NCBI RefSeq assembly: GCF_003327285.1
Contig: NZ_KZ848473.1
Coordinates: 186,001-250,000, forward strand
Length of the DNA: 64,000 bases
From: Microbacterium sorbitolivorans
GTDB taxonomy: Bacteria > Actinomycetota > Actinomycetes > Actinomycetales > Microbacteriaceae
Direction of reading: 5' to 3'
The notes under the pieces were generated by a model, which was given only the letters and a program-made list of their open reading frames with translations, was not told where the DNA came from and ran no database searches. How positions within the stretch are numbered: position 1 is the first letter of the stretch; the number at the start of each line of letters is the position of its first letter. The translations under genes and the position numbers were made by a program. This document shows, in pieces, positions 9,639 through 19,720 of the stretch.

Positions 9639-10238
9639 ATGGCACTGACGCCGGAAGACGTCGTTACCAAGCAGTTCCAGCACGTCCGCTTTAAGGAGGG
9701 CTTCGACCCCGACGAGGTTGACGACTTCCTGGACGAGATCGTCGTCGAGTGGCGTAAGACGATCGAGGAGAACGAGCAGCTCAAGGCGCGTATCGCCGAG
9801 CTCGAGGGCGGCGCCCCCGCGGCGGCTCAGGCCCCGGCTCCGACGCCCGCCCCCGAGGCGGCTCCCGCTCCCGTCGAGACGCCCGCTCCCGCCGCGGAAG
9901 CCGGTGTCTCGGCAACGGCGTCGAACGCTGCCGGCATCATCGCGCGCGCCGAGCGCCTGCACGACGAGCACGTCGCCGAGGGCCAGGCCACCGCGAAGAA
10001 GCTCGTCGACGACGCCGAGGCCAAGGCCTCCGGTATCGTCGCGGCCGCCGAGGCCAAGCAGCGCGAGATCTCGCAGAAGCTCGACACCGAGCGCAAGAGC
10101 CTCGAGGGTCGCATCACCGAGCTCCGCCAGTTCGAGCGCGACTACCGTCAGCAGCTGCGCGGCTACTTCGAGCAGAAGCTCGCCGACCTCAACGCACCCG
10201 AGTCCGGCAGTCAGCCCGCCTCGACGGTCGGTCTCTGA
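9639..10238 (+). CDS. DivIVA/Wag31 polar growth protein
   Basis: 199 residues. The N-terminal DivIVA membrane-binding domain (LTPEDVVTKQFQHVRFKEGF, then DEVDDFLDEIV) is followed by a 40-residue Ala/Pro-rich linker and a coiled coil from about residue 90 to 190 (alternating Ala, Glu, Lys with heptad spacing). In actinobacteria it marks cell poles and recruits wall synthesis. AGAGGGGG precedes the start. Separately promoted from yggT by position. Confidence 0.94.
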   Translation: MALTPEDVVTKQFQHVRFKEGFDPDEVDDFLDEIVVEWRKTIEENEQLKARIAELEGGAPAAAQAPAPTPAPEAAPAPVETPAPAAEAGVSATASNAAGIIARAERLHDEHVAEGQATAKKLVDDAEAKASGIVAAAEAKQREISQKLDTERKSLEGRITELRQFERDYRQQLRGYFEQKLADLNAPESGSQPASTVGL

Positions 10239-10249
10239 GTTCACTTTCC

Positions 10250-10810
10250 GTGACGGGACATCGACCCTACTCTGCGCCGGCGGCCGGCATCACGATCGCG
10301 ATTCTCGCGATCCTGGTGTTGGCCGCCGACCAGTTGAGCAAGTTTTTCGCCCTGCAACACCTGGAGGAGCGCACGACGGTGAACGTCGTGGGCGAGCTGC
10401 TGCAGTGGCACCTGGTTTTTAACCCGGGCGCGGCCTTCTCCATGGGCGAGGGCGTCACCTGGGTCTTCACGATCATCCTGGGCCTCGTCGCCCTCGTGAT
10501 CGTCTATCTCGGCATCACACGGATCCGCTCGCGCGCCTGGGCGATCGTGCTCGGCCTCGTGCTGGGTGGCGTTCTCGGTAACCTCACCGACCGCCTCGTC
10601 CGCGAGCCGGGCTTCGCCGTCGGTCACGTCGTCGACTTCATCCTGACGCCGTGGATGTGGTTCTGGACCACGCCCGCGATCTACAACGTCGCCGACATGT
10701 TCATCGTCTGCGGCATGATCTCCGTGGCCGTACTGGTCCTCATCGGCATCAACTTCGACGGAACGCGCGGCGCGAAGAAGGCCGAGGTCGAGGAGAGCGT
10801 CGATGAGTGA
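10250..10810 (+). CDS. lspA: LspA, lipoprotein signal peptidase
   Basis: Aspartic membrane protease that removes prolipoprotein signal peptides; substrates in this window include CtaC and MetQ, both with lipoboxes. 186 residues, four membrane helices. Catalytic aspartates sit in NLTDR (D114) and YNVADM (D149). GTG start 11 nt after divIVA. The charged C-terminal tail overlaps the next gene by 8 bases (10803-10810), implying coupling, a common lspA-rluD pairing. Confidence 0.95.
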   Translation: MTGHRPYSAPAAGITIAILAILVLAADQLSKFFALQHLEERTTVNVVGELLQWHLVFNPGAAFSMGEGVTWVFTIILGLVALVIVYLGITRIRSRAWAIVLGLVLGGVLGNLTDRLVREPGFAVGHVVDFILTPWMWFWTTPAIYNVADMFIVCGMISVAVLVLIGINFDGTRGAKKAEVEESVDE

Positions 10811-11732
10811 GTCGCGACGCATTCCCGTTCCCGACGGCCTCGAGGGATCCCGCGTCGACGCGGCCCTCGCCAAGATGCTCGGCTTCTCGCGCACCTTTGC
10901 GGCCGAGGTCGTCGCCGCTGGCGGCGTGCGGATCGACGGCCGCGAGGCCGCGAAGTCCGATCGCGTGCCCGCGGGCGCCTGGCTCGACGTCGAATGGACC
11001 CCGAAGGCGGATCCGCAGGTCGTCGCGGTAGAGGTGCCGGGCCTCCGGATCGTCCACGAGGACGACCACATCGTTGTCGTCGACAAGCCCGCAGGCGTCG
11101 CCGCCCACCCGTCGATGGGCTGGGACGGCCCGACGGTTCCCGGCGCGCTCCTCGCCGCCGGTGTCGAGATTTCGACGTCGGGCGCCGCGGAGCGCCAGGG
11201 CATCGTGCACCGACTCGACGTTGGCACGAGCGGCCTCATGGTCGTGGCGAAGAGCGAGCACGCCTACACCGTGATGAAGCGGGCCTTCAAGGACCGCACG
11301 GTCGAGAAGATCTACCACGCGATCGTGCAGGGGCACCCGGATCCGTTCTCGGGCACGATCGACGCGCCCATCGGGCGCCACACGAACCACTCGTGGAAGT
11401 TCGCCGTCACGCCCGACGGCAAGGACTCGATCACCCACTACGACACCGTCGAGGCCTTCCCGCGCGCGACGCTCGTCGAGGTGCACCTCGAGACCGGCCG
11501 CACCCACCAGATCCGGGTGCACATGGCCGCGCACCGCCACCCGCTCGTCGGCGACCCGCTCTACGGATCCGACCCGACGCTCGCGGAGCGGCTCGGCCTG
11601 AACCGGCAGTGGCTGCACGCCCACCGGCTCGCGTTCGAGCACCCGGCGACGGGGGAGTGGGTGTCGTTCGAGTCGACCTACCCGGAAGATCTCCAACACG
11701 CCTACGACCTCCTGGAGGACGGGCTGTTCTGA
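10803..11732 (+). CDS. RluA/RluD-family 23S rRNA pseudouridine synthase
   Basis: 309 residues. An S4 RNA-binding domain at about 11-65 ([18 protein letters not shown]) is followed by the catalytic domain with the HRLDVGTSG motif (catalytic D139), [11 protein letters not shown], and GRTHQIRVH. Domain order matches RluD rather than the S4-lacking relatives. Overlaps the end of lspA; AGGTCGAGGAGAG supplies the ribosome site. Exact target uridines cannot be read from sequence. Confidence 0.93.
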   Translation: MSESRRIPVPDGLEGSRVDAALAKMLGFSRTFAAEVVAAGGVRIDGREAAKSDRVPAGAWLDVEWTPKADPQVVAVEVPGLRIVHEDDHIVVVDKPAGVAAHPSMGWDGPTVPGALLAAGVEISTSGAAERQGIVHRLDVGTSGLMVVAKSEHAYTVMKRAFKDRTVEKIYHAIVQGHPDPFSGTIDAPIGRHTNHSWKFAVTPDGKDSITHYDTVEAFPRATLVEVHLETGRTHQIRVHMAAHRHPLVGDPLYGSDPTLAERLGLNRQWLHAHRLAFEHPATGEWVSFESTYPEDLQHAYDLLEDGLF

Positions 11733-11789
11733 CCGCCGATTTGGGCGGTTCCGGAGTCGGATGTCAGGGGTCCAAATTAGACTGGACCC

Positions 11790-14700
11790 ATGGCATCCGA
11801 CTCCTTCGTGCATCTTCACGTCCATTCCGAGTACTCGATGCTCGACGGGGCCGCGAAGCTCACCGAAATGACGAAGGCCGCCGCCGAGATGGGCATGCCG
11901 GCGATCGCGGTGACCGACCACGGCAACAACTACGCGTCGTTCGAGTTCTATAAGGCGGCGAAGGCCGCGGGAATCAAGCCGATCATCGGGCTCGAGGCCT
12001 ATCTCACGCCGGGAACCCACCGCAGCGACAAGACGCGAGTGGCGTGGGGTACGTCCGAGCAGAAGCGCGACGACGTCTCCGGATCCGGTGCCTACACGCA
12101 CGCGACGATGTGGGCCGAGACGACGCAGGGCATGCACAACCTGTTCCGGCTGAGCTCGCTCGCGAGCACCGAGGGCTACTACTTCAAGCCGCGCATGGAC
12201 CGCGAGCTGTTGCAGACCTACGCGAAGGGCATCATCGCGACGACGGGCTGCCCGTCGGGCGAGATCCAGACCCGCCTGCGCCTCGGCCAGTACGAGGCCG
12301 CGCGCGAGGCCGCCGCCGAATTCCAGGACATCTTCGGTCGCGACAACTACTTCTGCGAGCTCATGGATCATGGGCTCGACATCGAGCGCCGCGTTCGCGA
12401 AGACCTGCTGAAGATCGCGAAGGACCTCGGGATCCCGTTCGTCGCGACGAACGACTCGCACTACACGCACCAGCACGACGCGAGCGCGCACGAGGCGCTG
12501 CTCTGCGTGCAGTCGGGCTCGACGCTCGACGACCCGAATCGCTTCAAGTTCGACGGCGACGGCTACTACATCAAGACGGCCGCCGAGATGCGCCAGATGT
12601 TCCGCGACGTCGAGGGCGCCTGCGACAACACGCTGCTCATCGCCGAACGTTGCAACGTCGAGTTCGACATGGCGGCCAACTACATGCCGCGCTTCCCGGT
12701 TCCCGAGGGCGAGACCGAGGAGAGTTGGTTCATCAAGGAGGTCGAGAAGGGCCTCCACTACCGCTACCCGAACGGCATCTCGCAGGAGGTGCGCGACCGC
12801 GCCGAGTACGAGATCGGCATCATCACGCAGATGAAGTTCCCCGGCTACTTCCTCGTCGTCGCCGACTTCATCAACTGGTCGAAGAACAACGGCATCCGCG
12901 TCGGTCCGGGCCGTGGCTCCGGTGCGGGCTCGATGGTCGCCTACGCGATGCGCATCACCGACCTCGACCCGCTGCCGCACGGCCTCATCTTCGAGCGCTT
13001 CCTCAACCCCGACCGCGTCTCGATGCCCGACTTCGACGTCGACTTTGACGACCGTCGCCGCGGCGAGGTCATTGAATACGTGACCGAGAAGTACGGCGAC
13101 GCCCGCGTCGCGCAGATCGTGACCTACGGCACGATCAAGTCGAAGCAGGCACTGAAGGACGCGGGCCGCGTCCTCGGCTTCCCGTTCAGCATGGGCGAGA
13201 AGCTCACGAAGGCAATGCCGCCGGCCGTGATGGGCAAGGACATGCCGCTCGGCGGCATGTTCGACCCGGATCACGCGCGCTACAAGGAGGCGAGCGAGTT
13301 CCGCGCGACGATCGAGTCGGATCCGGAGGCCCGCACGGTCTTCGACCGCGCGGTCGGCCTCGAGGGTCTGAAGCGCCAGTGGGGCGTCCACGCCGCCGGC
13401 GTGATCATGTCGAGCGACCCGCTGATCGACATCATCCCGATCATGAAGCGCGAGCAGGACGGCCAGATCGTCACGCAGTTCGACTACCCGGCGTGTGAGT
13501 CACTCGGCCTCATCAAGATGGACTTCCTGGGGCTTCGCAACCTCACGATCATCTCGGACGCACTCGACAACATCCGCACCAACCGCGGGGTCGAGCTCGA
13601 CCTCGAACAGCTGACGCTCGACGACCGCAAGGCATACGAGCTCCTCGCCCGAGGCGACACCCTGGGCGTGTTCCAGCTCGATGGCGGCCCCATGCGTGCG
13701 CTCCTGCGCCTCATGAAGCCCGACAACTTCGAAGACATCTCGGCCGTTATCGCGCTGTACCGCCCGGGCCCCATGGGCGCCAACTCGCACACGAACTATG
13801 CGCTGCGTAAGAACGGCGAGCAGCCGATCACGCCGATCCACCCCGAGCTCGAAGAGCCGCTGAAGGACATCCTCGACACCAGCTACGGCCTCATCATCTA
13901 CCAGGAGCAGGTGATGGCGATCGCGCAGCGCGTCGCGGGCTTCTCGCTCGGTCAGGCAGACATTCTGCGCCGCGCGATGGGTAAGAAGAAGAAGTCCGAG
14001 CTCGATAAGCAGTACGAGGGCTTCCACCAGGGCATGGTCGACCGCGGCTACGGCGAGGGAGCCGTCAAGGCGCTGTGGGACATCCTGCTGCCCTTCTCGG
14101 ACTACGCCTTCAACAAGGCCCACTCGGCCGCGTACGGCGTGGTGTCGTACTGGACGGCCTACCTCAAGGCGCACTACCCGGCCGAGTACATGGCGGCCCT
14201 GCTCACGAGCGTCGGCGACTCGCGCGACAAGCTTGCGCTGTACCTCAACGAGTGCCGCCGCATGGGCATCAAGGTGCTCCCGCCCGACGTGAGCGAGTCG
14301 ATCGAGTACTTCGCCGCCGTCGGCGAAGACATCCGTTTCGGCCTCGGCGCGATCCGCAACGTCGGCCACAACGTCGTCGAGGGCATCATCGCGGCGCGCG
14401 AGGAAGGCCCCTACAAGGGCTTCCACGACTTCCTCGACCGCGTGCCCGCGCACGTGACGAATAAGCGCACGGTCGAGTCGCTCGCGAAGGCCGGCGCCTT
14501 CGACACGATGGGCAACACGCGCCGCGCGCTCGTCGAGATCCACGAGAGCGCCGTCGAGCAGGCCGTCGCCGACAAGCGCAAGGCGGCCAACGGCGAGGTC
14601 GGCTTCGACTTCGACTCGCTCTTCGGCGACGACGAGCAGGTCTCGAAGGTCCCGGAGCGCCCGGAATGGACGAAGAAAGACAAGCTGGCATTCGAGCGCG

Positions 14701-15302
14701 ACATGCTCGGCCTGTACGTCTCCGACCACCCGCTCGCGGGGCTCGAGGTGCCGCTCGCGAAGCACCGCACCGTCACGATCAACGACCTCATCAACGCCGA
14801 AGACCTCGAGGACGGCCTGCAGGTCACGATCGCGGGCCTCGTCACAACCGCCCAGCACCGCGTGGCGAAGTCGAGCGGAAACCCGTACGGCATGATCACG
14901 ATCGAAGACTTCGAGGCCGAGGTCACCGTCATGTTCATGGGCAAGACGTACCAGGAGTTCCAGCCGGTCCTCGTGCAGGACTCGATCCTCGTCGTGCGCG
15001 GCCGGGTGTCGAAGCGCGACGACGGCCTGAACATCCACGCGCAGGGTGCGTTCGCGCCCGACATCGCCGACTTCGACGAGTCGGGCCCGCTGACGCTTCT
15101 CCTGCCGGAGCAGCGCGCGACCGAGCGCACCGTCGGCGACCTCGCCGACGTGCTGCGCCGTCACAAGGGCGACACCGAGGTGCGCCTCAAGATGCACCGC
15201 GGCCGCCAGGCGAAGGTATTCGAGGTTCCGCTTCCGGTGCGGGTGTCAGCCGAGCTCTTCGGAGACCTGAAGGCGCTTCTCGGCCCGCAGTGTCTCGGGT
15301 GA
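11790..15302 (+). CDS. dnaE: DNA polymerase III alpha subunit (DnaE1)
   Basis: Main replicative polymerase, 1170 residues, typical DnaE1 length. N-terminal PHP domain opens HLHVHSEYSMLDGA; the catalytic palm holds PDFDVDFDD near residue 412; GVHAAGVIMS and the YGLIIYQEQVM/AFNKAHSAAYG motifs follow; an HhH region is followed by an OB fold around residue 1000 (VTIAGLVTTAQHR). The PHP metal residues look intact, which in many actinobacteria provides proofreading. No Shine-Dalgarno; TAGACT lies 6 nt before ATG, so probably leaderless. A 7-bp hairpin (ACCGCC/GGGCGGT) lies just after the upstream gene. Confidence 0.99.
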   Translation: MASDSFVHLHVHSEYSMLDGAAKLTEMTKAAAEMGMPAIAVTDHGNNYASFEFYKAAKAAGIKPIIGLEAYLTPGTHRSDKTRVAWGTSEQKRDDVSGSGAYTHATMWAETTQGMHNLFRLSSLASTEGYYFKPRMDRELLQTYAKGIIATTGCPSGEIQTRLRLGQYEAAREAAAEFQDIFGRDNYFCELMDHGLDIERRVREDLLKIAKDLGIPFVATNDSHYTHQHDASAHEALLCVQSGSTLDDPNRFKFDGDGYYIKTAAEMRQMFRDVEGACDNTLLIAERCNVEFDMAANYMPRFPVPEGETEESWFIKEVEKGLHYRYPNGISQEVRDRAEYEIGIITQMKFPGYFLVVADFINWSKNNGIRVGPGRGSGAGSMVAYAMRITDLDPLPHGLIFERFLNPDRVSMPDFDVDFDDRRRGEVIEYVTEKYGDARVAQIVTYGTIKSKQALKDAGRVLGFPFSMGEKLTKAMPPAVMGKDMPLGGMFDPDHARYKEASEFRATIESDPEARTVFDRAVGLEGLKRQWGVHAAGVIMSSDPLIDIIPIMKREQDGQIVTQFDYPACESLGLIKMDFLGLRNLTIISDALDNIRTNRGVELDLEQLTLDDRKAYELLARGDTLGVFQLDGGPMRALLRLMKPDNFEDISAVIALYRPGPMGANSHTNYALRKNGEQPITPIHPELEEPLKDILDTSYGLIIYQEQVMAIAQRVAGFSLGQADILRRAMGKKKKSELDKQYEGFHQGMVDRGYGEGAVKALWDILLPFSDYAFNKAHSAAYGVVSYWTAYLKAHYPAEYMAALLTSVGDSRDKLALYLNECRRMGIKVLPPDVSESIEYFAAVGEDIRFGLGAIRNVGHNVVEGIIAAREEGPYKGFHDFLDRVPAHVTNKRTVESLAKAGAFDTMGNTRRALVEIHESAVEQAVADKRKAANGEVGFDFDSLFGDDEQVSKVPERPEWTKKDKLAFERDMLGLYVSDHPLAGLEVPLAKHRTVTINDLINAEDLEDGLQVTIAGLVTTAQHRVAKSSGNPYGMITIEDFEAEVTVMFMGKTYQEFQPVLVQDSILVVRGRVSKRDDGLNIHAQGAFAPDIADFDESGPLTLLLPEQRATERTVGDLADVLRRHKGDTEVRLKMHRGRQAKVFEVPLPVRVSAELFGDLKALLGPQCLG

Positions 15303-15375
15303 TGCGAGGCGTCACCCGGCGCGCATAAGATCAACACTGTGCGGGTGTCCGCACAACAGGGAGAGGAACGCACCA

Positions 15376-16626
15376 GTGACCGACCAGAACGCCCCCTATC
15401 CCGGACCGGACGCGCAGAACGCGCCCCGTTTCGTCGCGCAGGCGTCCGCCGAATCGACGACAACGGTTACGCCGCAGCACGGTATCGGTCCCTACACCCT
15501 CCGCGAGTGGATCGTGTTGGGCGCGGCCGCGCTCCTCCTGATCTTGTCGTTCTTCTCGCGCGCGCAGGGCTCGACGTTCATCGGCTACGCGCCCGTGTGG
15601 ACCCTCGGTATCGCCTGGGTTCCCGCCGTCGTGCTGCCGCTGCTGTCGGCCGCGCTCATCGCGCTCCGCCGCACCAACAACGTGACGAACTTCGGCTCGC
15701 TGAGCGTCGACCAGCTCGCGTCGGTGTCGTTCGTCGGCGCCGCGATCACGTGGCTGCACGTGGCCGTGACCCTCGGCTCGATCGCGAGCTGGGTGACCTG
15801 GGTCGCCCTCATCGTCTCGCTCGGCGGCGTCTTCTTCACCGTCTTCGCGCGCTTCGTAGCCCCCTTCTCGGAGGACTTCACCGGTCGCGAGGCCGTCGTC
15901 GCCCACGTCGCGGCGCGCCCCGTGCGCCCCGTGATCGAGGCCCCGCGCCCCGTCGCCCCGGCCGCGGCACCCGCCGGCGCCGCCGCGTACGGCGCGGCGC
16001 AGCCAAACCCGTACGCGGCGCCCACCGGCCAGCAGGCCGACCCGTTCCAGGCGCCCGCGGCGCAGGATCCGTTCCAGGCCCCGGCCGCGAACGACCCGTT
16101 CCAGGCGAACTCCGGCGAGACCGCCGGTTACGACCGCTTCGCCGCCCCGGCGGCGGCCGAGGCGACCGCCGCTCCCGAGGAGGCTGCCGCTCCCGAGGCG
16201 ACCGCCGAGGCCGCCGCCGCCTCGACCGACGACAGCGCTGGCACCGAGGCCTACCCGGCGACGCAGGTCGTCGACGCGATCGACGCCGAGCAGCTCGCGG
16301 AGGCCGAGGGCGCCGCGCCGATCGAGGGCGCCTCGTCGACCGAGAACGCCCCTTCGACGGAGAACTCCGCCGCGCCCGCCGAGGAGTCGGTCGTCGCCCC
16401 GGAGGCCGCCACTCCGGAGGCCACGCCCGCCGCGAGCCAGCAGCCCTTCTGGGCGCTCGTTCCGGAGGAGCGCGACGTGCACGACTTCGAGGGCCACGCG
16501 ATCTACAAGATCGGCCCGACGGCCTGGGCCCTCGTGCTCGAAGACCGCGGCACCTACTTCGTCATGCGTCACGATGACGGCCGCGTCGGCTACCTCCACA
16601 ACGTGCAGGGCGTGACGCGCAGCTAA
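15376..16626 (+). CDS. Conserved-type membrane protein with Ala/Pro/Glu-rich tail, function unknown
   Basis: 416 residues, GTG start after GGGAGAGG. Four hydrophobic segments lie between about residues 40 and 165, then about 200 residues of low-complexity Ala/Pro/Glu sequence, including three copies of a DPFQA-type repeat near residue 220. The last 60 residues look folded (PFWALVPEERDVHDFEG, then IYKIGPTAWALVLEDRG). A 7-bp hairpin (TGTGCGG/CCGCACA, 15338-15355) sits in the leader. I do not recognise a characterised family. It stands alone between dnaE and hisD, with its own terminator. Confidence 0.8.
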   Translation: MTDQNAPYPGPDAQNAPRFVAQASAESTTTVTPQHGIGPYTLREWIVLGAAALLLILSFFSRAQGSTFIGYAPVWTLGIAWVPAVVLPLLSAALIALRRTNNVTNFGSLSVDQLASVSFVGAAITWLHVAVTLGSIASWVTWVALIVSLGGVFFTVFARFVAPFSEDFTGREAVVAHVAARPVRPVIEAPRPVAPAAAPAGAAAYGAAQPNPYAAPTGQQADPFQAPAAQDPFQAPAANDPFQANSGETAGYDRFAAPAAAEATAAPEEAAAPEATAEAAAASTDDSAGTEAYPATQVVDAIDAEQLAEAEGAAPIEGASSTENAPSTENSAAPAEESVVAPEAATPEATPAASQQPFWALVPEERDVHDFEGHAIYKIGPTAWALVLEDRGTYFVMRHDDGRVGYLHNVQGVTRS

Positions 16627-16639
16627 TCGGGCACCGGAT

Positions 16640-16685
16640 AACTCCGCCCCGCTCGGCCCGCGCCGCGTGGGGCGGAGTTTTTTGC
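16640..16685 (+). terminator. Rho-independent terminator
   Basis: AACTCCGCCCC pairs with GGGGCGGAGTT across an 18-base loop and is followed by TTTTTG. Terminates the preceding membrane-protein gene. Confidence 0.85.
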
Positions 16686-16755
16686 GCCCCGACGCCGCGG
16701 GTTCCGTACCTCCCGCCGGGCGGGCCGTGGCCTCGAACCCCGTATCCTTGAGGGC

Positions 16756-18063
16756 ATGAGTATGCGCACGATCGATCTTCGCGGCCAGAGCCTGACCGCT
16801 GCCGAGCTGCTCGCGGCTGTGCCGCGCGCCACGGAGGCCCGCGCGGCCGCCCTTGAGGCCGCCGCAGAGATCGTTCACGCCGTCGCCCACGAGGGCGAGG
16901 CGGCGCTCCGCGACCAGGCCGAGCGCTTCGACCGCGTGACGGGCCACGAGATCCGCGTGCCGCAGTCGCACATCGACGAGGCGGTCGCCTCGCTCGCCCC
17001 CGAGGTCCGCACAGCCCTCGACGAGGCGATCGCGCGCGTGCGCGAGGGATCCGCAGCCCAGGTGCCGGATCCGCGGGTCACCGACCTCGCGCCCGGCGCG
17101 CGGGTCTCGCAGCGCTGGCAACCCGTCGGCCGCGCGGGCGTCTACGTGCCCGGCGGCAAGGCGGTCTACCCGTCGAGCGTGATCATGAACGTCGTTCCGG
17201 CGCAGGTCGCGGGCGTTAAGCGCATCGCGCTCTGCTCGCCGCCGCAGGCGGGCTTCGACGGCCGCGTGCACCCGACCATCCTCGCCGTCGCGGGCCTGCT
17301 GGGCGTCACCGAGGTCTACGCCATCGGCGGCGCCGGCGCCATCGGCGCGCTCGCGCACGGCGTCGCGAGCCTCGGGCTCGACCCCGTCGATGTCGTGACG
17401 GGCCCCGGCAACAACTTCGTCGCCTCGGCCAAGCGCGTCGTCGCGGGCCTCGTCGGCACCGATTCCGAGGCCGGCGCGACCGAGATCCTCATCGCCGCCG
17501 ACGACACCGCCGACGCGCGCCTCGTCGCCTACGACCTCATCAGCCAGGCCGAGCACGACGAGCAGGCCTCGGCCGTTCTCGTCACGACCTCCGCGGGCCT
17601 CGCCGAGCGCGTCGCCGCCGAGGTCGCCGAGCTCGCGCCGAAGACGCGCCACGCCGGGCGCGTCGCGGTCGCGCTCGCGGGGGAGCAGTCGGCGATCGTG
17701 CTGGTCGACGACGCCGCCGCGATGGCTGACTTCAGCAACGCATACGGCCCCGAGCACCTCGAGCTGCACGTCGCCGACGCGCGCGAGGCCGCGGACGACT
17801 ACACCAACGCCGGCGCGCTGTTCGTCGGATCCGCGACGCCCGTGAGCCTCGGCGACTACATGGCGGGAAGCAACCACGTGCTGCCGACCGGCGGCCAGTC
17901 GCGCTACGCGTCGGGCCTCGGCGCGTACACGTTCCTGCGCCCGCAGCAGGTGATCGAGTACGACCGCGACGCCCTCGCCGTCGTCGCCGACCGCATCGTC
18001 GCCCTCGCCGAGTCGGAGTCGCTTCCGGCCCACGGCGAGGCAGTCACGGCTCGTTTCAAGTAA
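16756..18063 (+). CDS. hisD: HisD, histidinol dehydrogenase
   Basis: NAD-dependent oxidation of L-histidinol to histidine, last two steps of the pathway. 435 residues, normal. Signature GVYVPGGKAVYPSSV, the TGPGNNFVASAKR loop, zinc/catalytic residues in SQAEHDEQA and YGPEHLELH, and ASGLGAYTFLR at the end. No other his genes are adjacent in this window, so it appears detached or begins an operon whose other members are elsewhere. TATCCT 7 nt before ATG and no Shine-Dalgarno suggest a leaderless mRNA. Confidence 0.97.
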   Translation: MSMRTIDLRGQSLTAAELLAAVPRATEARAAALEAAAEIVHAVAHEGEAALRDQAERFDRVTGHEIRVPQSHIDEAVASLAPEVRTALDEAIARVREGSAAQVPDPRVTDLAPGARVSQRWQPVGRAGVYVPGGKAVYPSSVIMNVVPAQVAGVKRIALCSPPQAGFDGRVHPTILAVAGLLGVTEVYAIGGAGAIGALAHGVASLGLDPVDVVTGPGNNFVASAKRVVAGLVGTDSEAGATEILIAADDTADARLVAYDLISQAEHDEQASAVLVTTSAGLAERVAAEVAELAPKTRHAGRVAVALAGEQSAIVLVDDAAAMADFSNAYGPEHLELHVADAREAADDYTNAGALFVGSATPVSLGDYMAGSNHVLPTGGQSRYASGLGAYTFLRPQQVIEYDRDALAVVADRIVALAESESLPAHGEAVTARFK

Positions 18064-18097
18064 ACGGGGCGGGGCCACCGATTAGGCTGACGACGTT

Positions 18098-18559
18098 ATG
18101 CACTGCCCGTTTTGTCGCAATCCTGACTCGCGCGTTATCGATTCCCGCACCTCCGACGATGGCCTGTCCATCCGTCGCCGTCGGCAGTGCCCGAAGTGCA
18201 ATGGCCGCTTCTCGACCGTCGAGACCGCGAGTCTCAGCGTCGTGAAGCGCTCCGGCGCCGTCGAACCGTTCTCGCGCGACAAGGTCATCGTCGGCGCACG
18301 CAAGGCCTGCCAGGGTCGGCCCGTGACCGACGGCGACCTCGCCATCCTCGCCCAGAAGGTCGAGGAGGCGCTCCGCCAGACGGGCCAGAGCACCTTCGAG
18401 GCGAACGAGATCGGCCTCGCGATCCTGGATCCGCTGCGCAACCTCGACGAGGTCGCGTACCTGCGGTTCGCGAGCGTGTATCGCGCGTTCGAATCGCTCG
18501 AGGATTTCGAGGCGGCCATCGCCGACCTGCGCGCCGACCGACACCCGAATGAGGACTGA
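18098..18559 (+). CDS. nrdR: NrdR, ribonucleotide reductase repressor
   Basis: 153 residues. Zinc ribbon with CPFC (C3, C6) and CPKC (C31, C34), then an ATP-cone domain starting [15 protein letters not shown]. Represses ribonucleotide reductase genes when dATP is high. Normal length. TAGGCT 9 nt before the ATG suggests a leaderless transcript. The stop overlaps the region immediately upstream of pyrD, so the two may be cotranscribed. Confidence 0.97.
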   Translation: MHCPFCRNPDSRVIDSRTSDDGLSIRRRRQCPKCNGRFSTVETASLSVVKRSGAVEPFSRDKVIVGARKACQGRPVTDGDLAILAQKVEEALRQTGQSTFEANEIGLAILDPLRNLDEVAYLRFASVYRAFESLEDFEAAIADLRADRHPNED

Positions 18560-18563
18560 TCAC

Positions 18564-19583
18564 GTGATCTACGACCTGCTGTTCCGCAACGTGCTGAAGC
18601 GCATGGAGCCGGAGTTCGCGCACCACGCGGCGATGCTCGTGATCCGCGCCGCCGGATCCGCGCCGATCGCGCCGGTCGTCCGCGCGCTCACGAAGCCGGA
18701 TCCGTCGCTCGAGGTGCGCACCCTCGGCCTCACCTTTCCGTCGCCCTTCGGCGTCGCGGCCGGCTTCGACAAGAATGCCGTGGGCGTGCGTGGGCTCGAG
18801 GCGCTCGGCTTCGGCCACGTCGAGATCGGCACCGTCACGGCGATCCCGCAGCCGGGTAACCCGAAGCCCCGCCTGTTCCGCCTCGTCGCCGACCGCGGCC
18901 TCGTGAACCGCATGGGCTTCAACAACCGTGGCGCGCGCGCCGCGGCGAAGCGCATCGCGAAGCTGCGCCGCGGGGGAGCGGTCGTCGGCGCGAACATCGG
19001 CAAGAGCCGCGTCGTCGAGGTCGACAACGCGATCCCTGACTACGTGACGAGCGCGCGCGCCCTCGCGCCGCTCGCCGACTACCTGGCCGTCAACGTCTCG
19101 TCGCCGAACACGCCGGGCCTCCGCGGCCTGCAGGCCGTCGAGACGCTGCGCCCGCTGCTCGAGGCGGTCCGCGAGGCCGCCGGATCCACCCCGCTGCTCG
19201 TGAAGATCGCCCCCGACCTTCCCGACGACGAGGTTACCGCGATCTCGCAGATGGCGGTCGAGATCGGGCTCGACGGCCTGATCGCGACGAACACGACGAT
19301 CTCCCGCGAGGGCCTGTCGACCGATGCCGCCGCCGTCGAGGCGATGGGCGCGGGCGGCGTCTCGGGCCCTCCCGTGAAGGCCCGTTCGCTCGAGGTGCTG
19401 AACCTCGTGCGCGCCGCGGTCCCGGATCCGCAGTTCTGCGTGATCTCGGTCGGTGGTGTCGAGACGGCCGGCGACGTGCGCGAGCGCCTCGACGCCGGCG
19501 CGACCCTCGTGCAGGGCTACACGGGCTTCATCTACCGCGGCCCGCTGTGGGCGCGCGAGATCAACCGCGGCCTCCGCAAGTAG
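18564..19583 (+). CDS. pyrD: Dihydroorotate dehydrogenase, quinone-dependent class 2
   Basis: FMN enzyme of pyrimidine synthesis that passes electrons to the membrane quinone. I chose GTG at 18564 (339 residues) because GAGGA ends about 9 nt upstream and the protein then begins IYDLLFRNVLKRMEPEFAHH, the class 2 membrane-binding helix; an ATG at 18549 adds five residues. FGVAAGFDKNA, NRMGFNNRGA and NVSSPNTPGLR (catalytic Ser) are present. Follows nrdR and ends at a triple terminator. Confidence 0.96.
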   Translation: MIYDLLFRNVLKRMEPEFAHHAAMLVIRAAGSAPIAPVVRALTKPDPSLEVRTLGLTFPSPFGVAAGFDKNAVGVRGLEALGFGHVEIGTVTAIPQPGNPKPRLFRLVADRGLVNRMGFNNRGARAAAKRIAKLRRGGAVVGANIGKSRVVEVDNAIPDYVTSARALAPLADYLAVNVSSPNTPGLRGLQAVETLRPLLEAVREAAGSTPLLVKIAPDLPDDEVTAISQMAVEIGLDGLIATNTTISREGLSTDAAAVEAMGAGGVSGPPVKARSLEVLNLVRAAVPDPQFCVISVGGVETAGDVRERLDAGATLVQGYTGFIYRGPLWAREINRGLRK

Positions 19584-19589
19584 CAGACA

Positions 19590-19623
19590 CGAAAAAGGCC
19601 GCTCCCGTAGAGCGGCTTTTTCG
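19590..19623. terminator. Terminator 1 of 3 after pyrD
   Basis: AAAAAGGCCGCT...AGCGGCTTTTT stem with short loop and T run on both strands, so it can work in both directions. Confidence 0.9.
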
Positions 19624-19657
19624 GCACCTACGCGAAGCACGCGACCTACACGGCTAT

Positions 19658-19692
19658 CGAAAAGGCCGCTCCCTCGGGAGCGGCCTTTTTCG
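19658..19692. terminator. Terminator 2 of 3
   Basis: Nearly perfect stem AAAGGCCGCTCC/GGAGCGGCCTTT flanked by A and T runs. Close copy of the first hairpin about 69 bp upstream. Confidence 0.9.
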
Positions 19693-19720
19693 ACGTCGCG
19701 CGAAGCGCGCCAACGGCACG

